Source: CAZMNY01 sp964635375 (lineage in GTDB: Bacteria > Planctomycetota > Planctomycetia > Pirellulales > Pirellulaceae). From it: 25,847 nucleotides of DNA. Under the pieces are notes generated by a model that saw nothing but the letters and a program-made list of their open reading frames with translations, searched no databases and had not been told where the DNA came from. Below, piece by piece: positions 16,645 through 25,281 of the stretch (the first letter of the stretch is position 1; each line of letters starts with the position of its first letter). Position numbers and translations under genes: made by a program. Location: the NCBI GenBank assembly GCA_964635375.1, contig CAZWOU010000094.1, forward strand, positions 1 through 25,847, in the 5' to 3' direction.

Positions 16645-16878
16645 CTAGAGCAACGAGTAGACAACGATTTGGATTAGCAACGCCAGCGTTGCGCCGAGTT
16701 TCAGATTCTCATCCCAGCGTTTGGCGCCTTCTGGCGGCGACGTAACTTCCTTGGGCAGTCGCCAGACCCAAACCAGCAACAGGATCAGCGTCCCGACGAA
16801 CAAACCGCGTACGACCGCAAGCGGGATCGCCAGCATGAGGTTCCGCAGCATCTCGCCGAATTCGTGAAGAATCGTCAT
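16645..16878 (-). CDS. Small two-helix membrane protein accompanying the sodium:solute symporter
   Basis: 77 residues from the ATG at 16878, 19 bases after the symporter stop; a longer in-frame start would overlap the symporter and adds a polar N-terminus. Two membrane helices are clear: about 14-39 (LMLAIPLAVVRGLFVGTLI, then LLLVWVW) and 61-77 (LGATLALLIQIVVYSLL), joined by a polar loop with RLPKEVTSPPEGAKRWDE. Small proteins of this kind occur beside sodium:solute symporter genes in planctomycetes, to my recollection, and may be accessory subunits, as the DUF485-type partners of other symporters are thought to be. The Shine-Dalgarno is weak, which fits translational coupling to the upstream gene. 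Function is inferred from position and topology only. Confidence 0.7.
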   Translation of the reverse strand: MTILHEFGEMLRNLMLAIPLAVVRGLFVGTLILLLVWVWRLPKEVTSPPEGAKRWDENLKLGATLALLIQIVVYSLL

Positions 16879-16897
16879 TCGTTTTTTTGCCGACAGA

Positions 16898-18553
16898 TTA
16901 GGTTGACTTGAAACCCACAACAAACTGCGTCTTCGCGGTCGGATCCGGTCGGCTTAGCAAGCTCAGCACAACCACTAAGACAAGCGTCACTAGAAACGCC
17001 CAAATCGAAAAGTACAGGAAGGGCTCCTGGATCTTGAACAGCGGCGCCCAGCCAAGCGTTTCGTAGATGCGAGGCTGATTCAACGCGTAGAGGCCGATAG
17101 CCGTGGCGATACCGCTCAGCAGAGCAATCATGGCGGCTTGCCCTGTCGCCCTTCGCCAGAGCATTCCCGTCAAGAGAATTGCCAAGGCAGGGCCTTGAAA
17201 GAACGACATCAATGTTTGGAATATCGCGTATAAGCCCGAGCCTTCACTCATCGTCTTGAGCAGAAAGGCAAAGAGTATCGCCCAGATGACGAGTCCGATC
17301 GTGGTCAGGCGGCCGAGGCCCAGGAGTTGTCGTTCGCTGATCTTCTTGTTGACAAACCGTTTGTAGAGATCGTGAGAAACGATGGTTGCAGCCGAATTTA
17401 GATACGAGTCAATGCTGGACATCAAGGCGGCCAGGAAGGCGGCTACGAACAAGCCCCGCAATCCAGTCGGCAACAGCTCGCCGATCAATTTGGGAAAGGC
17501 CTGATCGCCGTCCTGGAGGTTGGGGAACATTGCTAACGCGATTAGACCTGGAACGGCGATAATCAAGGGGATGACGTTTTTCAACAGAGCGCCCCAAACG
17601 TAGGACGCCTTGGCCTCGAACTCGCTTCGCGCGCCGAGCGAGCGCTGTACGATCGCCTGATTGCCAATCCAATAGGCCGGGCTCAGAATCAACGCCAACC
17701 CGAAGTAGATCCCCGTCCAAGGAAACGGCGTTTTGGTGTCGACAGGCAGAATGAGTCGAGCGTGGTGCGAGCTTCCGCCTTTTTAGTTCAGGCCCCGTCG
17801 CTTGGCCGCGTCGGATTCTCTCGCTGTCTCCGGCGTCCTCGGCAAACCCGAATCATTCGAGTCCGGAAGGGCGATTGTTTGTCGATTGGCCTCGGCGAGA
17901 GCGAGCTTCTCTTGCAGCTTGGCGACTCCGCCGACTTCGATCAGGCCCAGCACAAGCACAAGCAGGCACCCTGAAATCATCACGATACACTGGATCATGT
18001 CGGTGTAGACGACTGCCGCCAAACCGCCCACGCATGTATAGAAGCCGACCAGCCCAGCGGTGACCCAGATGCAGATGTTCGCGTCCCAGCCAAAGACAGC
18101 AGACATCATTTTCGCCGAAGCCAGCAGCATAATGCCCAGATTGCAGGCCATGAAAATCAGCCAGCAGGTCGCCATCACAACTCGCACACCCGCATTGAAT
18201 CGCTTCTCTAAGAATTCAGGGACCGTATAGACGCCCGTTCGATAGAGAAACGGAATGAACACAAAGGCGCCGACAATCATGGCCGGAACGCATCCGATCC
18301 ACTCGAAGTTAGCGACCGCGAATCCATGCGAATAAGCCGCGCCGCCAACGCCGATGATGTCCGTTCCACCAATGTCCGTGGCGACCAGCGACAAGCCGAT
18401 CGCAAACCAAGGCAGTCGGCGTCCGCCAAGAAAGAAGTCGGAGCCCGTTTTCATCCGGCTGCCGATGTACAGCCCGAGAGCAAGCGTCCCAACCAGATAG
18501 ATCAGGATCACGGCGTTATCAGCCAACGTTAGATTGGTTGCGGCAACAATCAA
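16898..18553 (-). pseudogene. Sodium:solute symporter (SSS family) interrupted by one in-frame TAA
   Basis: A single reading frame of 552 codons encodes a full-length SSS transporter with one internal stop (17783-17785, codon 257). The start is taken as TTG at 18553, with GAGGA seven bases upstream; open frame further upstream to 18793 overlaps the divergent CBM9-like gene and is not family-like. The first 256 residues hold helices 1-6 (NAVILIYLVGTLALGLYIG, SDFFLGGRRLPWFAIGLS, TDIIGVGG). The next 294 residues hold helices 7-13 (FPWTGIYFGL, LSPAYWIGNQAIVQRSLGA, FLAALMSSIDSYLNSAAT, with the sodium-site serines). SSS proteins import sugars, carboxylates or similar solutes with Na+. No ATG, GTG or TTG lies between the stop and TTG 17698, which is already inside helix 7, so independent translation of a whole second half is unlikely. 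Possible explanations are a recent nonsense mutation, a sequencing error, or readthrough. Confidence 0.8.
17783..17785 (-). other. In-frame TAA stop within the symporter gene
   Basis: Read on the minus strand the context is CTG AAC TAA AAA GGC. The frame before and after is the same, and conserved symporter sequence resumes about 10 codons later (LILPVDTKTPFPWTG). It lies in the hydrophilic loop between helices 6 and 7, that is, between the two inverted repeats of the LeuT-like fold. Confidence 0.9.
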
Positions 18554-18761
18554 GGAGTATTCCTCGGTCGAAATCGAAATCGCAATTGGGAGGCGCAATT
18601 GGGCATCAGCCAAGCTATCATACTCAGTCCATGGCCCAGTCGCGACACACTGCCCCAGTAGTTTGTCGTAGGAAAGTCGCGACACGGAAGGGACTGGTTC
18701 AGAAATTGCGGTCGCGCCAACTGTTTGACGGCGACGCGAGACGACTAGGACCCAGATTAAC

Positions 18762-19508
18762 ATGACATCAAGAAGCCCTCTGGCACGAGCCATTGTTGTT
18801 GGAGTACTGGCGCTCCTTGCCGCTCCCCGAGCTCGTTGCGACGAGCCGCTTTCAGTGAAGCCGCCTACGATTCATGTCTCCAAGTCGTCAGACTTCGAAC
18901 TGAATGGCAAGGGCGACGCCCCGGCCTGGAAGTTGGCCCAATGGGTCCCTCTGAATCGGCGGCCGGGCGGTAAGCATGACTATCAGACTCGCTTCAAGAT
19001 GGTCTACTCCGAGAAAGGGGTCTATGTCTTATTCGACGGAGCCGACCAGAAGATCTCGGCAACCGTGACGGAGGACTTCGAGGACCTTTGGAAAGAGGAC
19101 GTCTTCGAGTGCTTTTTTTGGACCGACGAGAAACATCCTGTCTACTTCGAGTACGAAATCTCCCCCCTCGGATGCGAACTGCCGATTCTGGTGCCTAACT
19201 TGGACGGCAAGTTTCTCGGCTGGCGGCCATGGCATTACGAAGGCGAGCGGAGGACGCGAAAAAAAGTTGGTGTGACCGGCGGTGTTGCAAAACCCGGAGC
19301 CAAAGTCGAAGGCTGGCGGGCCGAAGTTTTCATTCCATACGAGTTGTTGAAGCCGTTGCAGAATGTTCCGCCCGAGAAAGGGACTCGCTGGCGAGCCAAT
19401 TTCTACCGAGTCGATTATGACCATGGAAATGTGAGCGGTTGGGATTGGGCTCGCGTGGGAAACCGCTTTCACGAGTACAAGAAGTTTGGAACGCTGATTT
19501 TCGACTGA
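18762..19508 (+). CDS. Secreted carbohydrate-binding family 9-like protein
   Basis: 248 residues from the ATG at 18762; AGGA lies 12 bases upstream, a little far. A signal peptide (MTSRSPLARAIVVGVLALLA, then APRARC) precedes one CBM9-like domain. Typical pieces are the N-terminal DFELNGKGDAPAWKLAQWVPL, TRFKMVYSEKGVYVLFDGAD, DLWKEDVFECFFW, YFEYEISPLGCELP, GWRAEVFIPYELL, and the C-terminal GTRWRANFYRVDYDHGNVSGW (first residues quoted only in part elsewhere). The family binds sugars or is attached to secreted enzymes; here it stands alone. It is divergent from the symporter across a 208-base spacer and precedes the amidohydrolase by 85 bases, suggesting a shared role in use of an external substrate (inference). 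Confidence 0.88.
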   Translation: MTSRSPLARAIVVGVLALLAAPRARCDEPLSVKPPTIHVSKSSDFELNGKGDAPAWKLAQWVPLNRRPGGKHDYQTRFKMVYSEKGVYVLFDGADQKISATVTEDFEDLWKEDVFECFFWTDEKHPVYFEYEISPLGCELPILVPNLDGKFLGWRPWHYEGERRTRKKVGVTGGVAKPGAKVEGWRAEVFIPYELLKPLQNVPPEKGTRWRANFYRVDYDHGNVSGWDWARVGNRFHEYKKFGTLIFD

Positions 19509-19593
19509 GCAAAACTGTCACGGTCGCCCGTTGTCCCGCGAGACCGGCCCACTATCAACAGCTTAAGTGCACGCGCTCTAAGGAAGTAACACA

Positions 19594-20721
19594 ATGCAAC
19601 TACGCGTTCGAATAGCTCTGATCTACATCATCACCTGCATCGCCATCCCAAACGTCTCGCTACTGGGACAAGATGGAAGCGGCGCGAAGGACGATATTCG
19701 CGAGCTGAAATTGCGAGACTGGCAGCCCCGCTCGATGATGAAGACCAAAGTGACTCAGGTTAACAAGCCCAAGTTTCCGGTCATCGACGTTCACAACCAC
19801 CTTGGCGGCGGCAGCAAGACGTTGACAAAGGACCGAGTCGCTCGGTACGTGCAGGCGATGGACGACGCCGGTGTCCAGACAGTTGTCAATCTCGACGGCT
19901 ATTGGGACGCCCGGCTGAAAGAGACGATTGCGGCCTTGGACGGCGCCTATCCTGGTCGTTTCCTGACATTTGCGCTAGTTGACTTTCGAGGGTTCGCCGA
20001 TGAGGGCTGGACTGAACGAGAGACCAAACGACTTCGGGCCGGTTTCGAGGCTGGCGCGAAGGGCCTAAAGTTCCACAAGTCGTTCGGACTCTCCTATCGT
20101 TTCTCCGACGGCAAGCCGTTGCCAATCGACAGCCCGAAGCTCGACCCGATTTGGGACCTCTGTGCGAAGTTTGACCGACCAGTGATGATTCACACGTCAG
20201 ACCCAGCCGCGTTCTTTACGCCCCTCGACCGCTTCAATGAACGCTGGCACGAATTGAATTCACATCCCAGTTGGCTTTTCTATGGCGACAAGTTTCCATC
20301 ACGGAAAGAACTGCTCGATCAACGCAATCGAGTCATCGGGAGGCACCCCAAGACGACGTTTATCGGCGCCCATTTCGGAAACAATCCAGAGGACCTGACT
20401 GAAGTCGGCAAGTGGCTCGACCGCTATCCGAACTTCTTTGTCGACATTGACGCCCGGATCTCTGAACTCGGGCGACAACCTTACAGCACGAGAAAATTCT
20501 TCATCAAATACCAAGACCGGATCATGTTCGGCACCGACACGACGCCGCGTGTCGACGCGTATCGACTCTACTACCGCTTTCTAGAAACCGACGATGAGTA
20601 TTTTGATACGGCCGAGTCGCATCACCGCCAGGGTTTTTGGATGATCTACGGTGTCTTCCTCCCTGACAGCGTCCTTGAGAAAATCTACAGGACCAATGCG
20701 ACGAAGTTGCTAGGACTTTGA
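19594..20721 (+). CDS. Secreted metal-dependent amidohydrolase (TIM-barrel)
   Basis: 375 residues from the ATG at 19594, with AAGGAAG seven bases upstream. The N-terminal hydrophobic segment (RIALIYIITCIAIPNVSLLG) suggests export. Amidohydrolase-superfamily metal ligands are visible: DVHNHLG with H67 and H69, MIHTSD with H200, GAHFGNNPED with H260, and MFGTDTTP with D315. Other features are KGLKFHKSFGL (about 156-166) on a mid-barrel strand and a C-terminal IYRTNATKLLGL typical of this COG2159-type group. Members hydrolyse or decarboxylate cyclic or carboxylated compounds; the substrate cannot be deduced here. It follows the CBM9-like gene and ends 58 bases before a strong terminator. Confidence 0.9.
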   Translation: MQLRVRIALIYIITCIAIPNVSLLGQDGSGAKDDIRELKLRDWQPRSMMKTKVTQVNKPKFPVIDVHNHLGGGSKTLTKDRVARYVQAMDDAGVQTVVNLDGYWDARLKETIAALDGAYPGRFLTFALVDFRGFADEGWTERETKRLRAGFEAGAKGLKFHKSFGLSYRFSDGKPLPIDSPKLDPIWDLCAKFDRPVMIHTSDPAAFFTPLDRFNERWHELNSHPSWLFYGDKFPSRKELLDQRNRVIGRHPKTTFIGAHFGNNPEDLTEVGKWLDRYPNFFVDIDARISELGRQPYSTRKFFIKYQDRIMFGTDTTPRVDAYRLYYRFLETDDEYFDTAESHHRQGFWMIYGVFLPDSVLEKIYRTNATKLLGL

Positions 20722-20779
20722 TCGTCGACAAGCAACGAATGCTGGGCGTGAGACGCCAGGAATTCAATGAGTCGGCTAC

Positions 20780-20829
20780 AAAAAAAGCCGCGTCGCGAGT
20801 GTGACCCCGCGACCCGGCTTTGCGTTTTT
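20780..20829. terminator. Bidirectional intrinsic terminator between convergent genes
   Basis: A stem AAAGCCG-C-GTCGCG / CGCGAC-C-CGGCTTT (13 pairs with one C-C mismatch, 10-base loop) has a T-run after it on the plus strand (20825-20829) and an A-run before it (20780-20786), which is a T-run on the minus strand. It fits termination of both the amidohydrolase gene and the CxxC protein gene. Confidence 0.88.
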
Positions 20830-20848
20830 AGCTTCGAGCGATTCTCGG

Positions 20849-21415
20849 CTACTTGAGAATCTTCTTGAGGTCTTTGATGACCGCGTCAACCTTCACGTCC
20901 TTGGCGGATGCAAAGGCGTGGTTCGCTTTGACTCGGCCGCCTTGGGCCAAGATGATCGTGATTTCAGCTTTGGGGCTCAGGCCGTAGTTGCCCGGTCCGT
21001 TCTCGTATTCGTTGGGGACGACGAATGGCAAGTTCTTGGCCTTCGTGGTCGCGCACAACTTCTTGGCGTCTTTCGAGGCGGAAGCTTTGCTCTTACCCAT
21101 GTAGTTCACAAAAGCGCGAAGCTGTTGGTCGCTGTTCTTCTCAACCGCAGCATCGAGCTGGGAAACCAGTTTGGCGACGTTCTTGTCGGAGGACCGAGTG
21201 AAGACCATCACTTGGGGGCGTTGACCATTCTTGCAACGGTAGCAGAGGTTTTTGCCGACCTTCACGCCGTCTTTATCAGCGCCGGCCGACTTGGTGACGA
21301 AGAAGGCGCCGATTGATTGATTTGCTTGGAGGCCACTCTTGAGCTCTTCAGCTGAGACAAACGTCGCACTTGCCATCATGGCGACCGCCAGTACGGCTGC
21401 AGTCAAATGTCGCAT
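20849..21415 (-). CDS. Secreted thioredoxin-fold-like protein with a CYRC motif
   Basis: 188 residues from the ATG at 21415, with an excellent AAGGAGA five bases upstream; an in-frame start at 21463 is not needed. Signal peptide MRHLTAAVLAVAMMASATFVSA. The mature protein reads as an alpha/beta domain: C58-Y-R-C61 just before a strand (QVMVFTR), a helix (DKNVAKLVSQLDAAVEK), a second strand region (LPFVVP), then EITIILAQGGRVKANHAF and a final helix (VDAVIKDLKKILK). C121 is a third cysteine. This resembles a thioredoxin fold, but the CxxC lies before the strand rather than after it, so classic thioredoxin activity is doubtful. I know similar proteins from planctomycetes but not their function. 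It diverges from the YncE/cytochrome gene across 230 bases in which I recognise no clear promoter. Confidence 0.85.
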   Translation of the reverse strand: MRHLTAAVLAVAMMASATFVSAEELKSGLQANQSIGAFFVTKSAGADKDGVKVGKNLCYRCKNGQRPQVMVFTRSSDKNVAKLVSQLDAAVEKNSDQQLRAFVNYMGKSKASASKDAKKLCATTKAKNLPFVVPNEYENGPGNYGLSPKAEITIILAQGGRVKANHAFASAKDVKVDAVIKDLKKILK

Positions 21416-21645
21416 CAAAATCTCCTTAAAACAATGGGAAACATACGAATACGCGCCCGCCAATCACAGGCGCACGTTTGCGGTAGGGAATCGAGAACAC
21501 GCTCGAACAGTATTGATTCTCCTCCTTCTTATGGCAAGTCGTCAGTGTGTTATTTCACCATTCTGGAGATCTTTCTGTTATCATCGCTCCAACGGGCGTT
21601 TCAGTAATTGGGGATTCAGTGGTTCGTGGCGTGAAAAGGGCTTCA

Positions 21646-23493
21646 ATGGCGCGTTACGTAATGATGATTTTGGCGGGACTTGTCCTACTTTGCCTTGGAA
21701 TCGCCGCCCAGAACGTCACTTGGTCGGCTCCGCCGGGACCCGTTTCCGGCAAGCCCGATCCGGACCAGGGTTCGATGGCCGGCTACCGTTCGCCGGTTGA
21801 CTTGGTGCTAGCGATTGACGGCGCCTGGCTCGTCACCGCCAACGAAACGGCTGGCTCGATTTCCTTGGTCGACACGGCAACCGGGAGCGTGGTGGATGAG
21901 TTGGCTTGCGGGGAGCGACCCGCGGCGGTCGCATTGTGCCTCGACAACCAGCATGTCTTGGTCAGTTGTTCATACGGCGGCCAGGTCTTCATCGTGGCCG
22001 TGGCCAAAGGGAAGCTCATTCGCAAAGCGGTTCTCGAGATTGGGCGGGAGCCGACTGGGTTGGCCGTCAGTCCCGACGGAAAACGCGCCTATGTAGGTCT
22101 CGTTGGAAGTGGGAAGATAGCGGAATTGGATTTGGTGACTCCCCGGGTGGCGCGAGAAATTGCGGTCGGCAGGTGGCCCCGCTACATGGCCGTTTCGCCG
22201 GACGGCAAGCGACTTGCCGTCGGATGCAGCGGCGAGAGCAAAGTTTCGGTCATCGATACCGAGCGAGGCGAGGTGCTGTATGACGAACGATTGGTCGGAG
22301 CGATCAACATAGGGCACATGCAGTGTTCAGCCGACTCGAAGCATGTCTATTTTCCTTGGATGGTGTATCGCAGTAATCCGATTACCACGAGGAACATTCG
22401 CCAGGGCTGGGTCTTAGCCAGTCGTATCGCCCGCGTGCGGCTTGATCGCGCGGTTTATCGGGAAGCGATTTCGCTCGACGTGCCTCGTCGAGCTGTGGCG
22501 GATCCCCACGGGTTGGTCATCAGCGGCGATGAGCATCGATTGGTCGCCTCGGCATCGGGGACTCATGAGTTGCTCGTCTACCGGCGTCCCGACCTGCCCT
22601 TTCGCGGGGCGGGCGGCAATCCCGATTTGATCGATCGGCGCCTGATTGCCGACCAAGACCTGTTCTACCGAATCGACGTCGGCGGGCGCCCGATGGGATT
22701 GGCGATGGCCGACGACGATCGCACGGTCTACGTCGCCAACTATATCAAAGATTGCGTGCAGGTCGTCGATATCGAATCGCGGAAGGTGACTCGCGAGATC
22801 GCACTGAGCCGCTCGCCTCAAACAACGTTGGCCCGTCGAGGCATGGAGGTCTTCTATGATGGACAGAGAAGCTTGGACCAATGGTACAGCTGTCACAGTT
22901 GCCACTACAACGGCGGCGTTAGCGCGAAAGTGATGGACACGTTTACCGACGGCAGTCCGCTCACCGCCAAAGTCGTGCCTCCGCTCTACCACCTGCCTCA
23001 CACAAGTCCCTGGACGTGGCATGGCTGGCAGGCGGACCTGAACGATGCGATGAAGACTTCGTTTACGACGACTATGCTAGGCAGCCCCATTAACGACGAA
23101 GATACTCGCTCTATTTTGGCTTTCTTTGGCTCGCTGAAGCCGCCGCCCAATCCGTTCCGCAAACCGGATGGAACACTCAGTGACTCTGCCGTGCGCGGAA
23201 AGAAGGTCTTCGCCAGTCGAAAGGCGGCCTGCGCCGAATGCCACTCCGGCCCCTACACAACAGATGGCGAGATTCACGACGTTGGAACCGGCTCTAGCGA
23301 GGACCGATACGAGGGCTACAATACGCCCTCCTTAAGCGGCCTTCACCGCAAGGTTCACTTCCTCCACGACGGACGTTGCGAATCACTCAGAGAATTGCTG
23401 ACAGAAGATCATTCACCGCAGGCGGTTTCCGGGCAAGGCGCGTTCTCTGAGAAAGAACTAAGCGACCTGATCGACTACTTGAATTCGCTTTGA
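21646..23493 (+). CDS. YncE-like beta-propeller fused to a two-haem c-type cytochrome
   Basis: 615 residues from the ATG at 21646, with AAAAGGG five bases upstream; in-frame starts further 5' add no family-like sequence. An N-terminal hydrophobic segment (VMMILAGLVLLCLGIAA) directs export. Residues about 45-395 are a YncE/surface-layer-type propeller with repeated GREPTGLAVSPDGKRAYVG and WPRYMAVSPDGKRLAVG blades. Residues about 396-615 are a MauG/cytochrome c peroxidase-like region with CHSCH (416-420) and CAECH (529-533), two CxxCH haem sites, and YNTPSLSGL...FLHDGR near 558-577, as in di-haem peroxidases. The two-haem part suggests electron transfer or peroxide/substrate oxidation in the periplasm, with the propeller as a binding or docking module; this is inference. 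It converges on the polyferredoxin gene with a 36-base gap that lacks an evident terminator. Confidence 0.9.
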   Translation: MARYVMMILAGLVLLCLGIAAQNVTWSAPPGPVSGKPDPDQGSMAGYRSPVDLVLAIDGAWLVTANETAGSISLVDTATGSVVDELACGERPAAVALCLDNQHVLVSCSYGGQVFIVAVAKGKLIRKAVLEIGREPTGLAVSPDGKRAYVGLVGSGKIAELDLVTPRVAREIAVGRWPRYMAVSPDGKRLAVGCSGESKVSVIDTERGEVLYDERLVGAINIGHMQCSADSKHVYFPWMVYRSNPITTRNIRQGWVLASRIARVRLDRAVYREAISLDVPRRAVADPHGLVISGDEHRLVASASGTHELLVYRRPDLPFRGAGGNPDLIDRRLIADQDLFYRIDVGGRPMGLAMADDDRTVYVANYIKDCVQVVDIESRKVTREIALSRSPQTTLARRGMEVFYDGQRSLDQWYSCHSCHYNGGVSAKVMDTFTDGSPLTAKVVPPLYHLPHTSPWTWHGWQADLNDAMKTSFTTTMLGSPINDEDTRSILAFFGSLKPPPNPFRKPDGTLSDSAVRGKKVFASRKAACAECHSGPYTTDGEIHDVGTGSSEDRYEGYNTPSLSGLHRKVHFLHDGRCESLRELLTEDHSPQAVSGQGAFSEKELSDLIDYLNSL

Positions 23494-23529
23494 TAGTTGA
23501 GCCCCCTTGAGTACTCTTTCGAGCGCGTC

Positions 23530-25281
23530 TTACGTGTCGGGTGAACCGAGAGCGTCGGGAGTCGTGGGGAAATCGAGTCGGCGGTGTTCGTTGCGAGCGG
23601 AGATCGTGACGGCGGATTCGTGGAGACGATCATCCTGCAGGCTGTAGCGCGTGTGGCAACGGTAGGTGCAAATTCCGCAACCAGTGCATTTCTCCGCGTC
23701 GACGAATGGAGCCCGAATGGAACCTATTTCATCGATTTCGAAGTCTGTGAACCCCTGCCCTTCGAGCTCCTCGCGATCGATGGGTAGTTCAATCCTCCGC
23801 ATCTCGATTGCCTGATAGCCGGCCTGCTCGCATTCGACGTAGCAGACGTTGCATTCCTCGCGGTTTACTTCGTCGAACGGCAAGCACGTCTTTCTATTGA
23901 TGATCGCGAGACCCATGTGGGTCTGTTGCTTGACGGACAGATTGAGCGGTTGAATGGCGCCTGTTGGGCAGACTTGCGTGCAAGAAGTGCATTCCTGATG
24001 ACAGCCGGCGTGGTGTGGGTGCGCGACCGGAGTCCAAAGCGACTCGAGACCGTATTCCAGTCCGGCTGGGTGAAGCACAGGGCCGGGGCAGACCTTGAAG
24101 CACTCGCCGCAGCGAATGCACAGATCCAGAAACTCACGTTCCGGCACGCTTCCTGGCGGGCGCAGGGGACGAGCCTCCCGCCCGTTGCGGCCGATCGCAG
24201 AAGTCGCCTTGGTTGCGACTGCCGCTGCGACGCCGAAAGCCCCGGCTGCAACAAATCCTCGTCTTGAAAGCGGGCGGGGCTCGACCCGCGGATCGTCGTT
24301 CGTCTTCAAGTCGACCAGATTCCAACGCGTGACAAACTTAATCGAATGTGACGGGCAGACGCCGCCGCAAGTTTGGCAATAGGTGCATTCGCTTCCGCGA
24401 GTGTTGAAATCTTCCTGGATCGCGTCAAATGGACAAATCTCGACACACTCGTTGCAGGTGATGCAGGACGATTCGACTTTGCGTTCCCCGACGCGGAAGA
24501 AGTTCAGTGCTGACAGCAAAGCGCCGCTTGGACAAACGTAGCGGCACCAGAAACGGCGGCCTCGGAGACTCAGCAGAAACACGGTGGCGAACAGGAATAG
24601 CGAAACGAAGAATGTCGGGCCGATCGGCCCAAGCTGATTCTCACCTTTCATCCAACCCAGTTGGGCGCGACCAAGACTAAACAACATACCTCGCGTGAGT
24701 ATCGGAATTGCGGAGACATAGCCGCTTGTCAGGACGCCGAACAAAGATGAGACCAGCACGGCAACCAGCAAGTAGTGTTTGAAATGCACCCAATGCCGCG
24801 AAGTCGCCTGTCCTGTCGGATTGTCCGCCACATGCCAGCGCCTAAAGCGTCTCCCAATCAACCAATCGAAGACGTCGATCAGCGTACCCAACGGGCAAAG
24901 GTAGCCGCAGAAGGCGCGAGGAATGACGATGCAGAATGCCAAGACGCCGAACAACCAACACAGCGTAGGCAGATTCAGCACGCGTCCCGCAATCGCGGTC
25001 GTCAAGCCGACGAGCGGGTCAAGCAGTAGAAACAGATCTACTGGCAGCCATTCCTTGTCGCTGAATGTAGTCGCGGTGAAATTCTCTGAGTACGGCCAGC
25101 AGACGCGGAAGAACGAATCCAGGAACAGAATCAAACAGATCGCTTGGACGGCGCGACGCGTTGGCGAACTGCGTGTGACTGGACCGATCCGCTCTAGGCA
25201 ACGCCAAGCTGCGCCGATTGGCCCCTTGCGTTGACTCCTCTTTCGAAACGCAAAGAAGATATCGGCGCGGGGCAGCCTCAT
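23530..25281 (-). CDS. NapH-NapG-like membrane polyferredoxin (NosR/MauN type), six 4Fe-4S motifs
   Basis: 583 residues from the ATG at 25281, which overlaps the upstream stop as ATGA. The N-terminal half is NapH/MauN/NosR-like: membrane helices, two CxxxCP motifs (C125-CP130 and C246-CP251), then ferredoxin sites C273/276/279/283 and C299/302/305/309. At 339-363 there is S-R-R-G-F-V followed by an Ala-rich hydrophobic stretch, like an internal Tat signal or extra helix. The C-terminal half is NapG/MauM-like: C388/391/394/398, C427/431/434/438, an unusual C466-x10-C477-x2-C480-x3-C484, and C532/535/538/542. Such proteins pass electrons between the quinone pool or an FMN partner and periplasmic acceptors. 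With the upstream FMN-binding gene this resembles a split NosR or Nap electron-transfer module; no terminal reductase is in the window. Confidence 0.9.
   Translation of the reverse strand: MRLPRADIFFAFRKRSQRKGPIGAAWRCLERIGPVTRSSPTRRAVQAICLILFLDSFFRVCWPYSENFTATTFSDKEWLPVDLFLLLDPLVGLTTAIAGRVLNLPTLCWLFGVLAFCIVIPRAFCGYLCPLGTLIDVFDWLIGRRFRRWHVADNPTGQATSRHWVHFKHYLLVAVLVSSLFGVLTSGYVSAIPILTRGMLFSLGRAQLGWMKGENQLGPIGPTFFVSLFLFATVFLLSLRGRRFWCRYVCPSGALLSALNFFRVGERKVESSCITCNECVEICPFDAIQEDFNTRGSECTYCQTCGGVCPSHSIKFVTRWNLVDLKTNDDPRVEPRPLSRRGFVAAGAFGVAAAVATKATSAIGRNGREARPLRPPGSVPEREFLDLCIRCGECFKVCPGPVLHPAGLEYGLESLWTPVAHPHHAGCHQECTSCTQVCPTGAIQPLNLSVKQQTHMGLAIINRKTCLPFDEVNREECNVCYVECEQAGYQAIEMRRIELPIDREELEGQGFTDFEIDEIGSIRAPFVDAEKCTGCGICTYRCHTRYSLQDDRLHESAVTISARNEHRRLDFPTTPDALGSPDT

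Noticed and set aside
17409..17720. 103-codon frame around the symporter interruption
   Set aside because: I considered it as evidence for a frameshift, but symporter sequence continues in one frame on both sides of the TAA, so no frameshift is needed.
18554..18793. 80-codon N-terminal extension of the symporter
   Set aside because: It would overlap the start of the divergent CBM9-like gene, contains no family sequence, and TTG 18553 has GAGGA at good spacing right before the first membrane helix.
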